Virus record (IMG/VR): IMGVR_UViG_3300042540_000260
Span: 1 to 37,708 of that record
Origin: a virus
Length of the DNA: 37,708 nt
Direction: 5' to 3' (one strand)
Part shown: one piece after another, positions 7,705 through 14,468 of the stretch
Numbering within the stretch: position 1 is the first letter of the stretch
How the letters are laid out: the number at the start of each line of letters is the position of its first letter
Made by a program: the position numbers and the translations under genes
The notes under the pieces: generated by a model
Database searches by the model: none
What the model was told of the DNA's origin: nothing
The model's input: only the letters and a program-made list of their open reading frames with translations

Positions 7705-9348
7705 ATGGCTCTCCCTACTTTAGATGCGGTGTTTGCTTCGGCGGCGGATCAGCCCCGAAGGTATATGCTTGCCAAGTGGCTAGTAGGTGAAAAAGGAGAA
7801 GTTGCTGGGCCATCTAGTGTTTTGGTTTCGGGTGCTGGCTCAAGTTCCATAAATGGAACCTATACTGAACGTGGAACATATAACGGAAAACCATATTACA
7901 ATATAATTGGAGAGCCAGACGATTTTAGTAATTTAGCAATATTTTTTGATGGTTTAGTTTGGAAAATAAGAGATGAAACTCAAACGAATCGTTATATATC
8001 AGAAGAAAACGTTGCATTTCCTTGGCTTGATTTAGAGTGGGATGCTGAGGAGGGACTTTTTCCAGCCCCAACCGTCACCGAGATTCCCGCATCCAATCCT
8101 ATTGCCAATTATATCACCCTCCCAGAACGCTATCTCTGGGCCAAAATTGCCGTAGCCGCAGGCGCACCTAGAAGCGAAGCAGACTACATCTCTCTTCCCA
8201 AACAGTATGCGTGGAGTGATATCTATAACTCTGTTGCGGGGTTGATTCCTCCATCTAGTGTTTTGGTTTCGGGCGCGGGCACTACCTCATCTAATGGCAC
8301 TTACACCTTGAGCGGCCAAGAAAATGGTAAGAATAGATATGTTTCTGGATCAAACGTCATTAATTGGGACGGATCTAATTGGCTAATTTATGAATTTGTT
8401 GAATTGGAAGACGTTGCATACATCTCTTCAGATGATGTAGAGTTTCCTTGGCAAGTAACAACTTGGTCTGAAGCTAATGGTTCTGTCCCAAATCCTACTG
8501 TCACCAAAATCCCGCAACCAACCCCGAACCATACCGACTGGAGTGAGAAACAAGCCTTGGGGCATATTGCCGCCGCCTATCGTGGGGACACGGCTAACCC
8601 CGCAAACCTAGCCACCTATATTGACTGGCCTTGGCGCTATCAAGTGGCTTCCATCATTGATGGTTTTTATTTTTCTTTCTCTAAGGTTTCTCTTTTGTTG
8701 CACATGGATGGTGAAGAAGACTCGCAAGCCTTTATTGATTCCTCCTTAAATAATCTTGATTTGACAGCTTATGGAAATGCCAAGATTAATACAACTACTA
8801 AGAAGTTTGGAAGCGGATCTGCTTCTTTTGATGGTGATGGGGATTATATTTTGGTTTCACAAGACCCCTCTCTTGATATGGGAACCGAAGATTTTACAAT
8901 AGAATATTGGGCTTATTTAACCGAAAATACTAAACAGTATCCAGTTCACATAGCAACAACATCATCTTATCAACAAGGAGTATTTGGTATGGGGTTTAAT
9001 AGATCCGATTATCTAAATAAAATATGGGTGTTTTATGATGCAGCAGAAGCTGACTTTTTCCATCAATCAGAAGAGCTTAGTCTTAATCAATGGTATCATA
9101 TTGCAGTAACCAGAAAAAAAACAATCTGGAGAGCGTTTGTCAACGGCATTCAATTTGGATATACTGAAATAAACCAAACCAATACTGTAAATTTAGCGTT
9201 AGGTGGAGCAATGGGTATTGGTGGCAGTTCATGGGATGGTGAAGAATCATTTACCAATGATTATATTGATGAACTAAGAATAATTAAAGGTATTGCCATA
9301 TATACTGGAAACTTCACCCCATCAACAGAGGCCTTTCCCAATCAATGA
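7705..9348 (+). CDS. LamG-domain virion protein with internal duplication, 547 aa
   Basis: The C-terminal ~220 residues (about 327-540) form a LamG/concanavalin-like jelly roll: it opens SLLLHMDGEEDSQAFIDSS, continues GSGSASFDGDGDYILV and FTIEYWAYL, and has WYHIAVTRKK and YIDELRIIKGIA, which are standard for this family and often bind carbohydrate. The N-terminal half carries two copies of a module opening SSVLVSGAG (near residues 37 and 184), each ending in a W-containing strand and NPTVTKI/APTVTEI. The modules alternate with Trp-rich helical stretches (YLWAKIAVAAGA, YAWSDI). A receptor- or glycan-binding role on the virion surface is likely. The LamG part is more A/T-rich than the linker parts. 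Confidence 0.8.
   Translation: MALPTLDAVFASAADQPRRYMLAKWLVGEKGEVAGPSSVLVSGAGSSSINGTYTERGTYNGKPYYNIIGEPDDFSNLAIFFDGLVWKIRDETQTNRYISEENVAFPWLDLEWDAEEGLFPAPTVTEIPASNPIANYITLPERYLWAKIAVAAGAPRSEADYISLPKQYAWSDIYNSVAGLIPPSSVLVSGAGTTSSNGTYTLSGQENGKNRYVSGSNVINWDGSNWLIYEFVELEDVAYISSDDVEFPWQVTTWSEANGSVPNPTVTKIPQPTPNHTDWSEKQALGHIAAAYRGDTANPANLATYIDWPWRYQVASIIDGFYFSFSKVSLLLHMDGEEDSQAFIDSSLNNLDLTAYGNAKINTTTKKFGSGSASFDGDGDYILVSQDPSLDMGTEDFTIEYWAYLTENTKQYPVHIATTSSYQQGVFGMGFNRSDYLNKIWVFYDAAEADFFHQSEELSLNQWYHIAVTRKKTIWRAFVNGIQFGYTEINQTNTVNLALGGAMGIGGSSWDGEESFTNDYIDELRIIKGIAIYTGNFTPSTEAFPNQ
7810..7832 (+). repeat. Direct repeat copy 1 (module start in LamG protein gene)
   Basis: These 23 bases are identical to 8251-8273. 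They encode the same PSSVLVSG stretch at the start of each N-terminal module. Perfect DNA identity, including third positions, points to recent duplication or gene conversion between the modules. Confidence 0.8.
8251..8273 (+). repeat. Direct repeat copy 2
   Basis: This is the second copy of the 23-base repeat at 7810-7832, 441 bases downstream and in the same reading frame. Recombination between the copies would delete one module cleanly. Confidence 0.8.
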
Positions 9349-9629
9349 GCATTGAAGATATTCCAAGGCGTAGAGGCATGGAGCGTGGAGTAAAGCTCAC
9401 GATGAGCGAGTTGATTGCGGGCATTGCCCTGATGGTCACCTTGTTTTCGGCGCTTAATGGATGGGTTGTCCTGCCAGAGCAGATGCGGTCTATCCAAGCC
9501 AATGATGCCAAACAGGATGCGCGGATTGAAATGATCAACAAGGAAAACCAAGAGAGATCTGAGACCTTGGCGCGAATTGACGAACGCACAAAAAGAATCG
9601 AAGATTACTTGAAATCCAAGGGATTCTAG
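9345..9629 (+). CDS. Single-pass membrane protein with coiled coil (lysis-associated), 94 aa
   Basis: A hydrophobic segment (LIAGIALMVTLFSALNGWVVL, about residues 22-42) follows a basic N-terminus, and the rest is a charged coiled coil (about 50-92). This layout resembles small phage lysis accessory proteins of the XhlA/holin-associated kind or an i-spanin-like protein. The start overlaps the LamG gene stop by ATGA, so translation is coupled. Two more membrane proteins and the endolysin follow, which places it in the lysis cassette. Which of the three forms the lethal pore cannot be told from sequence. Confidence 0.65.
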   Translation: MSIEDIPRRRGMERGVKLTMSELIAGIALMVTLFSALNGWVVLPEQMRSIQANDAKQDARIEMINKENQERSETLARIDERTKRIEDYLKSKGF

Positions 9630-9645
9630 TCTAGCTTTAAAACTT

Positions 9646-9930
9646 ATGAAATCATTCTTCACTTATCTATTCGGGGTTCCCGCCAAAATTTGGAGCTTCT
9701 ATGCTCCGATCCTTCGTGAACTCTTTGTGGATGCCGCCGCATCCCTATTACCTCTCGCTCTGGATATTGTTCGCGAGTTGGCTGATTCCAGCAAAACTGG
9801 TTCACAAAAACGCGAAGCTGCCGTAAAAAAGCTTACCCAAGCTGCTCTTCGCAATGGTATTGATGCTTCCGAGTCCCTGATCCGCTTTACCATTGAATCA
9901 GCGGTTCAGCGCGTGAAGGTGGAGGAATAA
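9646..9930 (+). CDS. Holin-like protein (LL-H family-like), 94 aa
   Basis: The N-terminal ~50 residues are hydrophobic and helical (FFTYLFGVPAKIW, then AAASLLPLALDIV). The C-terminal half, with SQKREAAVKKLTQAALRNGIDASE then RFTIESAVQRVK, has the shape of LL-H-type phage holins (K-R-E-A-A-V ... G-I-x-x-S/D-x-x-I ... I-E-x-A-V). Holins oligomerise in the inner membrane to release or trigger the endolysin. It sits between two other membrane proteins, five genes from the start of the cassette to the endolysin. The start has a weak leader without Shine-Dalgarno. Confidence 0.6.
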   Translation: MKSFFTYLFGVPAKIWSFYAPILRELFVDAAASLLPLALDIVRELADSSKTGSQKREAAVKKLTQAALRNGIDASESLIRFTIESAVQRVKVEE

Positions 9931-9934
9931 TCAA

Positions 9935-10294
9935 ATGAAAGATAAAATCCTAGCATTTTTGGTCTCTAAATCTGGCGGCATCATCACCCCGCTTATCGCC
10001 ATGGCTGTGGCGGCGGTTGTTTCTAAGCTCGCCATGATTGATCCCAAGTTGGCTGAATCCGTAGACCAAACAACCCTCACAGGATTTGTTGTAGCCCTCT
10101 TGATCTCCATGGTTAATTACTTCACCAATGAAGTGAATGTCAGGGGCGTTAAGAAGATTCAAGCCTTGGTCAATACAGATATGGATGGCGTGGCTGGGCC
10201 TGTAACCTACACCGAAGTCCGCAGGGCTATTGAGGTGCCTGCTGCCCGCAAGCCAGCCCGCAAGCCCGCCTGTAGCCGCAAGAAACGTCTGTGA
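9935..10294 (+). CDS. Two-helix membrane protein with a C-terminal peptidoglycan-binding-like segment, 119 aa
   Basis: Two membrane helices (about residues 14-33 and 48-64) make this a holin-like protein. After them comes VKKIQALVNTDMDGVAGPVT, which matches the core of PG_binding_1 repeats (I-Q-x-x-L-N-x-x-x-D-G-x-x-G-P-x-T). A basic Arg/Lys/Pro tail ends the protein (ARKPARKPACSRKKRL). The combination suggests a membrane protein that reaches the cell wall. The gene overlaps the next by GTGA. The peptidoglycan-binding match is a half-domain and should be treated as probable only. Confidence 0.6.
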   Translation: MKDKILAFLVSKSGGIITPLIAMAVAAVVSKLAMIDPKLAESVDQTTLTGFVVALLISMVNYFTNEVNVRGVKKIQALVNTDMDGVAGPVTYTEVRRAIEVPAARKPARKPACSRKKRL

Positions 10295-10470
10295 AACCTC
10301 TTTCCCATGAAGTCCTCAAAGCAATACTCGTCCCAGTCCCGCCCAAAGAAGATCGCAGAAGTTTCTTTGTCCGTCTATTCGGTTCCCTCCGATTCTTTAC
10401 CAAAGTCAAGCGGAGCGATGCTGGAAAGGCAGGCATCACCATCGGAGTCCGAGGTGGAGCGGATTTCTAG
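10291..10470 (+). CDS. Small basic protein in the lysis cassette, 59 aa
   Basis: A GTG start overlaps the preceding stop as GTGA, the arrangement used repeatedly in this genome, and the frame stays open to a TAG at 10468-10470. The product is basic, with an amphipathic centre (RRSFFVRLFGSLRFFTKVKR) and a Gly-rich end (ITIGVRGGADF). No family is recognised. It could be a lysis regulator or a small membrane-associated protein. The exact fit between membrane gene and endolysin supports a real gene over a competing overlapping frame at 10307. Confidence 0.55.
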   Translation: MKPLSHEVLKAILVPVPPKEDRRSFFVRLFGSLRFFTKVKRSDAGKAGITIGVRGGADF

Positions 10471-10500
10471 GAATTGGGACATTGGACGCAGAGTCTGCAA

Positions 10501-11187
10501 ATGGTAGATTGGAGAAGTGCCGCCGTGTGGCAATTGATCCTGAAACTACTTGGGCTAGAATTAAAAGATGGCCCAGCGCCGTCCTTGCCGAACTTGCCAT
10601 CCGAATCCAAGGCGAACTCAGCGCCAGAGCCGAGCGTTCCCGTAGCGCCGAAAAAGAAAGAACGCCCCGCAATCGAAAAGCTCGTTGAGATTGCATTGTC
10701 TCAAGTCGGAGTTAAGGAAGTTGGGGGCAACAATAAAGGAGCCAAGATTCGGGAATACCAAACTGCAACCAGCTTAAAACCAGCAGCTTGGCCATGGTGC
10801 GCTGCCTTTACATCGTGGATAATTCGCGAATGGCTCAAAGATCCAGAAGTTGTCAAATGGTTGAATCTCAAACTTCTCACTCCAGAGAAATGGAGACCCA
10901 AGACGGCAGCGGCATTTGGATATATTGAATGGGCTAAATCCCGCCCTGCAACTACCAAGATTTTAACCGAGAAAGCCAAGCCACAAGTTGGAGATTTGGT
11001 GGTTTTTGATTTCTCGCATATTGGCATTGTGGTTAAGGTTGGTGAGAAAAACTTCCAGTGTGTAGAGGGAAATACAAACGGCAGAGGAACCCGCGATTCA
11101 AAATCTGGGGATGGTGTTTGGCTAAAGACTAGAACATCCTCATTGGTAAGGAATTACATCAGAATTAATCCATCGAAAGTTCAATGA
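10501..11187 (+). CDS. Endolysin with CHAP-like amidase domain, 228 aa
   Basis: This is a peptidoglycan hydrolase of the CHAP/NlpC-like cysteine peptidase group. Catalytic residues are visible as C100 in AAWPWCAAFTSW and H173 in VVFDFSHIGIV, followed by CVEGNTNG (E189/N191), the usual Cys-His-polar order. An N-terminal helix (residues 1-22) and a Pro/Ser/Lys linker (24-55) precede the catalytic domain. I chose ATG 10501; an in-frame TTG at 10474, nearer the upstream stop, would add nine residues. It closes the lysis cassette and overlaps the next gene by ATGA. It would cleave cross-links or amide bonds in the host wall after holin opening. Confidence 0.8.
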   Translation: MVDWRSAAVWQLILKLLGLELKDGPAPSLPNLPSESKANSAPEPSVPVAPKKKERPAIEKLVEIALSQVGVKEVGGNNKGAKIREYQTATSLKPAAWPWCAAFTSWIIREWLKDPEVVKWLNLKLLTPEKWRPKTAAAFGYIEWAKSRPATTKILTEKAKPQVGDLVVFDFSHIGIVVKVGEKNFQCVEGNTNGRGTRDSKSGDGVWLKTRTSSLVRNYIRINPSKVQ

Positions 11188-11339
11188 AGGACGAGGCAAA
11201 ACCCCGCAAGAAAAAAGTCTACCGCAAGCCCGAAGTAAAATCTTGCTACTATTGCGGATCAAATAATATTGAACAAATCCACGTTGCCCATGTCGGAATA
11301 ATCAAGACATGCCGCAACTGCAAAGAACAAATCGATTAA
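11184..11339 (+). CDS. Small zinc-ribbon protein, 51 aa
   Basis: The ATG overlaps the endolysin stop by ATGA. The protein has a Lys/Arg-rich N-terminus and two CxxC pairs, C21/C24 (SCYYCGS) and C43/C46 (TCRNCKE), 18 residues apart, which is a classic four-cysteine zinc ribbon. Such small proteins bind nucleic acid or partner proteins. The reading frame is short but supported by the overlap, by the cysteine pattern and by ending four bases before the next ATG. Confidence 0.65.
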   Translation: MKDEAKPRKKKVYRKPEVKSCYYCGSNNIEQIHVAHVGIIKTCRNCKEQID

Positions 11340-11343
11340 GTCT

Positions 11344-11607
11344 ATGGCCGTCCACGACGAAAGACTCCAAAAGGTCTTGGACAAGCTATCGAAAGATCTG
11401 GTTGAATATTTCGATTCTGGGTTTATTGTGGCCACATTTGAAGAGGGACAGGAAACAAAGAATGCCTTTATCAAGTTTGGCAATGACTACGCCATTGAAG
11501 GACTCGTCTCCAACATCCATGATATCCTTTACGGGCAAGCAGAAGAAGATGACGATGATGACGATTTGGATGACGGTGATTTGAAGAAGATCATCAAAGA
11601 CTCTTAA
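11344..11607 (+). CDS. Hypothetical protein with acidic C-terminus, 87 aa
   Basis: The first ~65 residues look like a small mixed fold (LQKVLDKLSKDLVEYFDSG, then VATFEEGQETKNAFIKFG). A run of Asp (EEDDDDDDLDDGDL) follows, then a short basic end. No family is recognised. Acidic tails of this kind occur in DNA-mimic and in ssDNA-binding-like proteins, but nothing else supports either here. It is followed after one base by the next gene. Confidence 0.55.
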   Translation: MAVHDERLQKVLDKLSKDLVEYFDSGFIVATFEEGQETKNAFIKFGNDYAIEGLVSNIHDILYGQAEEDDDDDDLDDGDLKKIIKDS

Positions 11608-11608
11608 T

Positions 11609-11830
11609 ATGGCCAATGGATTACTATCCTTCAGCTTGCCCGAAGAACAGGTTGAGTTTGAGCAAGCAGTTAAGGCGGGTGATATGTATTGCGTTCTTAA
11701 TGACCTTGATAACGAGCTACGCAATCATCTCAAGCACAATGCTTATCCTCATTGGAATAACGCTACTGTTGAAGAGATTCGCCAAATTTTGAACGATTTG
11801 ATGGATAGTAGGTCTATCCATTTTAACTAA
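11609..11830 (+). CDS. Conserved small phage protein, 73 aa
   Basis: The pattern LSFSLPEEQVEFEQAVKAG, followed by a segment like 'D-x-D-N-E-L-R-N-x-L-K-H', resembles a small protein found in many tailed phages next to nucleotide or accessory genes. Its function is not known. It is probably all helical and acidic. It belongs to the run of small plus-strand genes behind the endolysin. Confidence 0.6.
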   Translation: MANGLLSFSLPEEQVEFEQAVKAGDMYCVLNDLDNELRNHLKHNAYPHWNNATVEEIRQILNDLMDSRSIHFN

Positions 11831-11840
11831 ACCACAATAC

Positions 11841-12443
11841 ATGACTACATTCTATATCTGTGGCCCCATGAGGGGCTATCCAAAACTCAACCATCCTGCA
11901 TTTTTTGAAGCCGAAGAAACATTGCTTAAAGCTGGACATCAAACCATCAATCCAGCAAGGATGGATCAGCAGCTAGGGCTAGATCCCCACAACTCCCAAA
12001 TGGACAGCAAGTTCATTGAGGACTGTGCCCGAAGGGACATTGATGCGGTCTTTGAATGCGACGAGCTTGTATTGCTTCCCAAGTGGGAGAAGTCCAAAGG
12101 AGCCAGAGCGGAGGTCGCCGTAGCCCAATGGCTAGAAAAACCCTTGCGTCTCTACCCATCTATGGTTAGATTGGACAAAGAAGATGTGTGCGACATTGCC
12201 AAGCGCCTTACTTCCTATGATCGCCAAACCGACTACGGAAGTCCGATTGAAGACTTTACCAAACAAGCTAAAATGTGGGGAGCTATCCTTGGAACCAATG
12301 TGACCCCGCAACAAATCGCCATGTGCATGATTGCGGTAAAACTTTCCAGACTTACCAACTCACCCCGTCATAGGGATAGCGTGGCTGATATCTGCGGATA
12401 TGCGCGGTGTTTAGATCTCTGCAACCAAGCAACCTCTCTATGA
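11841..12443 (+). CDS. DUF4406-like / DUF6378-like fusion protein, 200 aa
   Basis: The N-terminal ~105 residues match the DUF4406 pattern, a Rossmann-like relative of nucleoside 2-deoxyribosyltransferases: YICGPMRG at 5-12, NHPAFFEAE, and a CDELVLLPKWEKSKGARAE block. The C-terminal ~90 residues match the DUF6378 pattern (DYGSPIEDFTKQAKMWGAIL, then AMCMIAVKLSRLTN, then RHRDSVADICGYARC). Both are common phage domains, and the fused form suggests they act on the same nucleotide-related substrate. The active-site Glu of true transferases is not obvious. The stop overlaps the next start by ATGA. Confidence 0.7.
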   Translation: MTTFYICGPMRGYPKLNHPAFFEAEETLLKAGHQTINPARMDQQLGLDPHNSQMDSKFIEDCARRDIDAVFECDELVLLPKWEKSKGARAEVAVAQWLEKPLRLYPSMVRLDKEDVCDIAKRLTSYDRQTDYGSPIEDFTKQAKMWGAILGTNVTPQQIAMCMIAVKLSRLTNSPRHRDSVADICGYARCLDLCNQATSL

Positions 12444-13228
12444 GCAAAAACATCGCAATCCTTTCGGATTTTCATTGCGGCCACAAGGCTGGACTGACCC
12501 CGAAAGGCTACCTTCCAGAAGAGCCTGCTGAAGAACGTGCTCGCTGGATCAACGCAAACAAAGCCTACTACAACTGGTATAACCATCATATCAGGAAGCA
12601 TGGCCCATACGACATTATCTTCCTCAATGGAGATCTGTTGGACGGGACTGGTAAGAAGTCTGGCGGAACGGAACAAATCACTACCGACATGGAAGAGCAG
12701 TGCGACATGGCGGTTAAGATCATTCGTGAAATCCCGAAGACTAAGAAGTGCGAAATAGTTATCACTAGGGGAACGCCCTACCATACTGGTGATGCCGAAG
12801 ACTGGGAAGACATTGTGGCAGATCGCGTAAGCGCGGCTATTGGAGAACATGAATGGGTGGAAGTAGAGGGGGTCGTATTTGACCTTAAACACCACCCAGC
12901 AGGCTCTAGCGGCCTTCCCCATGGTCGGCATACTGGCGTGGCCAGAGACCGCCTCTGGAACATCATGTGGGCCGAAAGAGAGTTACAGCCGAAGGCCGAC
13001 ATCTTCATCCGATCCCACGTTCACTACCACAACTTTGCTGGAGGCCCAGAATGGTTGGGTATGACTACTCCAGCCCTACAGGGGTTTGGTAGCCGCTACG
13101 GGGCCAGACGCTGTACTGGTCTGGTGGACTTCGGATTCGTCACATTTCAAGTAAACAAAGGAACATACACATGGCAACCCATCATAGCAAAACTAGAAGA
13201 GCAAAAAGCTCCAATGATAAAATTGTAG
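12440..13228 (+). CDS. Calcineurin-like metallophosphoesterase, 262 aa
   Basis: This is a two-metal phosphoesterase. Motifs in order are D10-x-H12 (LSDFHCGH), GD65xxD (FLNGDLLDG), an RGTPYH block standing for GNH (H115), H151/H152, and H193-x-H195 (RSHVHYH). I used ATG 12440, which overlaps the previous stop by ATGA, instead of an earlier ATG at 12407 deep inside that gene. Phage members act as nucleases, nucleotidases or end-processing enzymes, and the substrate cannot be told here. The Asn of the canonical GNH motif is replaced by Thr-Pro-Tyr context, so activity may be altered. The 3' end overlaps the next gene by 58 bases. Confidence 0.75.
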   Translation: MSKNIAILSDFHCGHKAGLTPKGYLPEEPAEERARWINANKAYYNWYNHHIRKHGPYDIIFLNGDLLDGTGKKSGGTEQITTDMEEQCDMAVKIIREIPKTKKCEIVITRGTPYHTGDAEDWEDIVADRVSAAIGEHEWVEVEGVVFDLKHHPAGSSGLPHGRHTGVARDRLWNIMWAERELQPKADIFIRSHVHYHNFAGGPEWLGMTTPALQGFGSRYGARRCTGLVDFGFVTFQVNKGTYTWQPIIAKLEEQKAPMIKL

Positions 13229-13461
13229 TCCCGTCATGGGATAGCGTTTGGAAGTCCCTTGAAAGGGATAACACGTTTACCACCATTGAGGCCATGAATG
13301 CCGAAGGATGGAAAACAGTGGATCAAGTAATGAAGATTACTGGACTGTCAAGCTCCCGAATTCGCAACATGATCAGCGAAGAGAAGTTTGATCGCGACAA
13401 GAAAAGGGTAAGAGACGGTGGTACAATCAAAACCATGAACTTCGTTAGGCCGAAAGTTTAA
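13171..13461 (+). CDS. HTH-like small DNA-binding protein, 96 aa
   Basis: After a basic tail (THHSKTRRAKSS) the protein has EGWKTVDQVMKITGLSSSRI, which reads as a helix-turn-helix, then RNMISEEKFDRDKKRVRDGG and a strand, in winged-helix style. It overlaps the phosphoesterase by 58 bases in another frame. It ends on a TTAA that also supplies the stop of the facing minus-strand gene. It may regulate the neighbouring divergent or convergent units. Confidence 0.55.
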   Translation: MATHHSKTRRAKSSNDKIVVPSWDSVWKSLERDNTFTTIEAMNAEGWKTVDQVMKITGLSSSRIRNMISEEKFDRDKKRVRDGGTIKTMNFVRPKV

Positions 13462-14132
13462 TTTGGAAATTCGCGTAATTGTTCTCCTGTTTGACTATCA
13501 TAAATTGGCCCGCCTCCGTCATTTGGGTTGTATTCCCAATATTCTGTTACAGCAAGAGACGGAACATATAGCCCTCCGTCATCAATTCCATCGTTAAATA
13601 ATTCGCAATGGAATTGAAAAATAACACCATTTGCCATAGCCAAATCTGCTTTAACGTAATAAACTCCTTCATCAGTTGATTCAAAAGAGCTTAAAATCCA
13701 TCCCGCTCTATATGATATCTCGGTGTAACTAATAAACGCTTCCCAATAGATTTTTTGGTTTGCTGGATCAGAATTATTAAACCACGATGGAGATAACGCG
13801 AGAATTTGGACGGCTCCTGTATCGTGCGTGTCTTCAATATTCCAGTTTTGCGCCTCAGTCCCACCACTTATTAATCCGCAAACTAAATATTTTTCATTTG
13901 GTTCATTGCGCTCAAACGTAGTGGTTACTTCTTTTTCTGGTAGGATAGTTTCTCCTCCGTCAAATATCCTTTCTGGAAGCGTAAAGGTTGCTGTCCACTT
14001 TTTCACGCGCCAATAAAACATTAAAGAAGCATCAACACTGTTGATGGTTTTAAGATCTCGATTTAGTGATGCAAACGGATTTTCTAATGGCAAGCACTTT
14101 GGAAACAGGCCAAGATGTCTAACTGTAGCCAT
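13458..14132 (-). CDS. Hypothetical tail/fibre-module protein, 224 aa
   Basis: This is the third gene of a minus-strand trio. It is beta-rich, with many aromatic and Asn/Asp residues, a Gly-rich segment (NPNDGGGPIYDSQTGEQL) near the end and no signal peptide. The family is not recognised. It follows two genes with tail-type repeats and starts three bases after the stop of the previous gene, so a virion surface or receptor-binding role is likely by association. The start has an A/T leader (AATAAAATAATAA) and no Shine-Dalgarno sequence. Base composition is more A/T-rich than in the 700-residue gene upstream. Confidence 0.55.
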   Translation of the reverse strand: MATVRHLGLFPKCLPLENPFASLNRDLKTINSVDASLMFYWRVKKWTATFTLPERIFDGGETILPEKEVTTTFERNEPNEKYLVCGLISGGTEAQNWNIEDTHDTGAVQILALSPSWFNNSDPANQKIYWEAFISYTEISYRAGWILSSFESTDEGVYYVKADLAMANGVIFQFHCELFNDGIDDGGLYVPSLAVTEYWEYNPNDGGGPIYDSQTGEQLREFPN

Positions 14133-14135
14133 TTA

Positions 14136-14468
14136 TTATTTTATTTCTTCAACTAAAAATAAATAGTTTTTAGGCTGTCCGTTTTCACAAACATCAAATA
14201 CCTTCCATTCTAAATTGTTTTCTGGTTGAGGGTTTTCAAGAATAACCCATTCTCCATTTTCGCCAGACGATGGATCCCAATAAATAATATCTCCAAGATT
14301 TGTTCCCTGTGGAAGCGGATCAATCTTTTTCCATTCCAAAAATTTGCTTGGATTGGTTTGCGGAACAACCTGCGCGTCATCAGAAAAACTTAATGCATAG
14401 ACATCATCTGGATTTTCCTTCTCGACAACTGGAGGAATTTTATAAGGAACCCAAGGTGTTCTGCTCAT
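14136..14468 (-). CDS. Tail-type repeat protein, 110 aa
   Basis: The centre reads GDIIYWDPSSGENGEWVIL, the 'G-D-I-x-Y-W/Y-x(n)-W-V-x-L' module that is common in phage tail and fibre proteins. Two LEWK segments (around residues 44 and 85) suggest repeated beta-hairpins. It begins directly at the base after the upstream stop. The likely role is a minor tail or adaptor protein of the same module. Confidence 0.55.
   Translation of the reverse strand: MSRTPWVPYKIPPVVEKENPDDVYALSFSDDAQVVPQTNPSKFLEWKKIDPLPQGTNLGDIIYWDPSSGENGEWVILENPQPENNLEWKVFDVCENGQPKNYLFLVEEIK

Noticed and set aside
8761-8790. TTGACA inside the LamG gene
   Set aside because: It lies inside a coding region, has no TA[A/G] at 23 bases and no gene start downstream.
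10307-10507. Overlapping frame in the lysis cassette (66 codons)
   Set aside because: The GTG-started frame 10291-10470 overlaps the upstream stop as GTGA and fits the gene order better. The alternative is Ser/Arg-rich and runs into the endolysin start.
12407-12439. Upstream start for the metallophosphoesterase
   Set aside because: It would extend 33 bases into the previous gene. The D-x-H motif begins normally nine residues after ATG 12440, which has the ATGA overlap.
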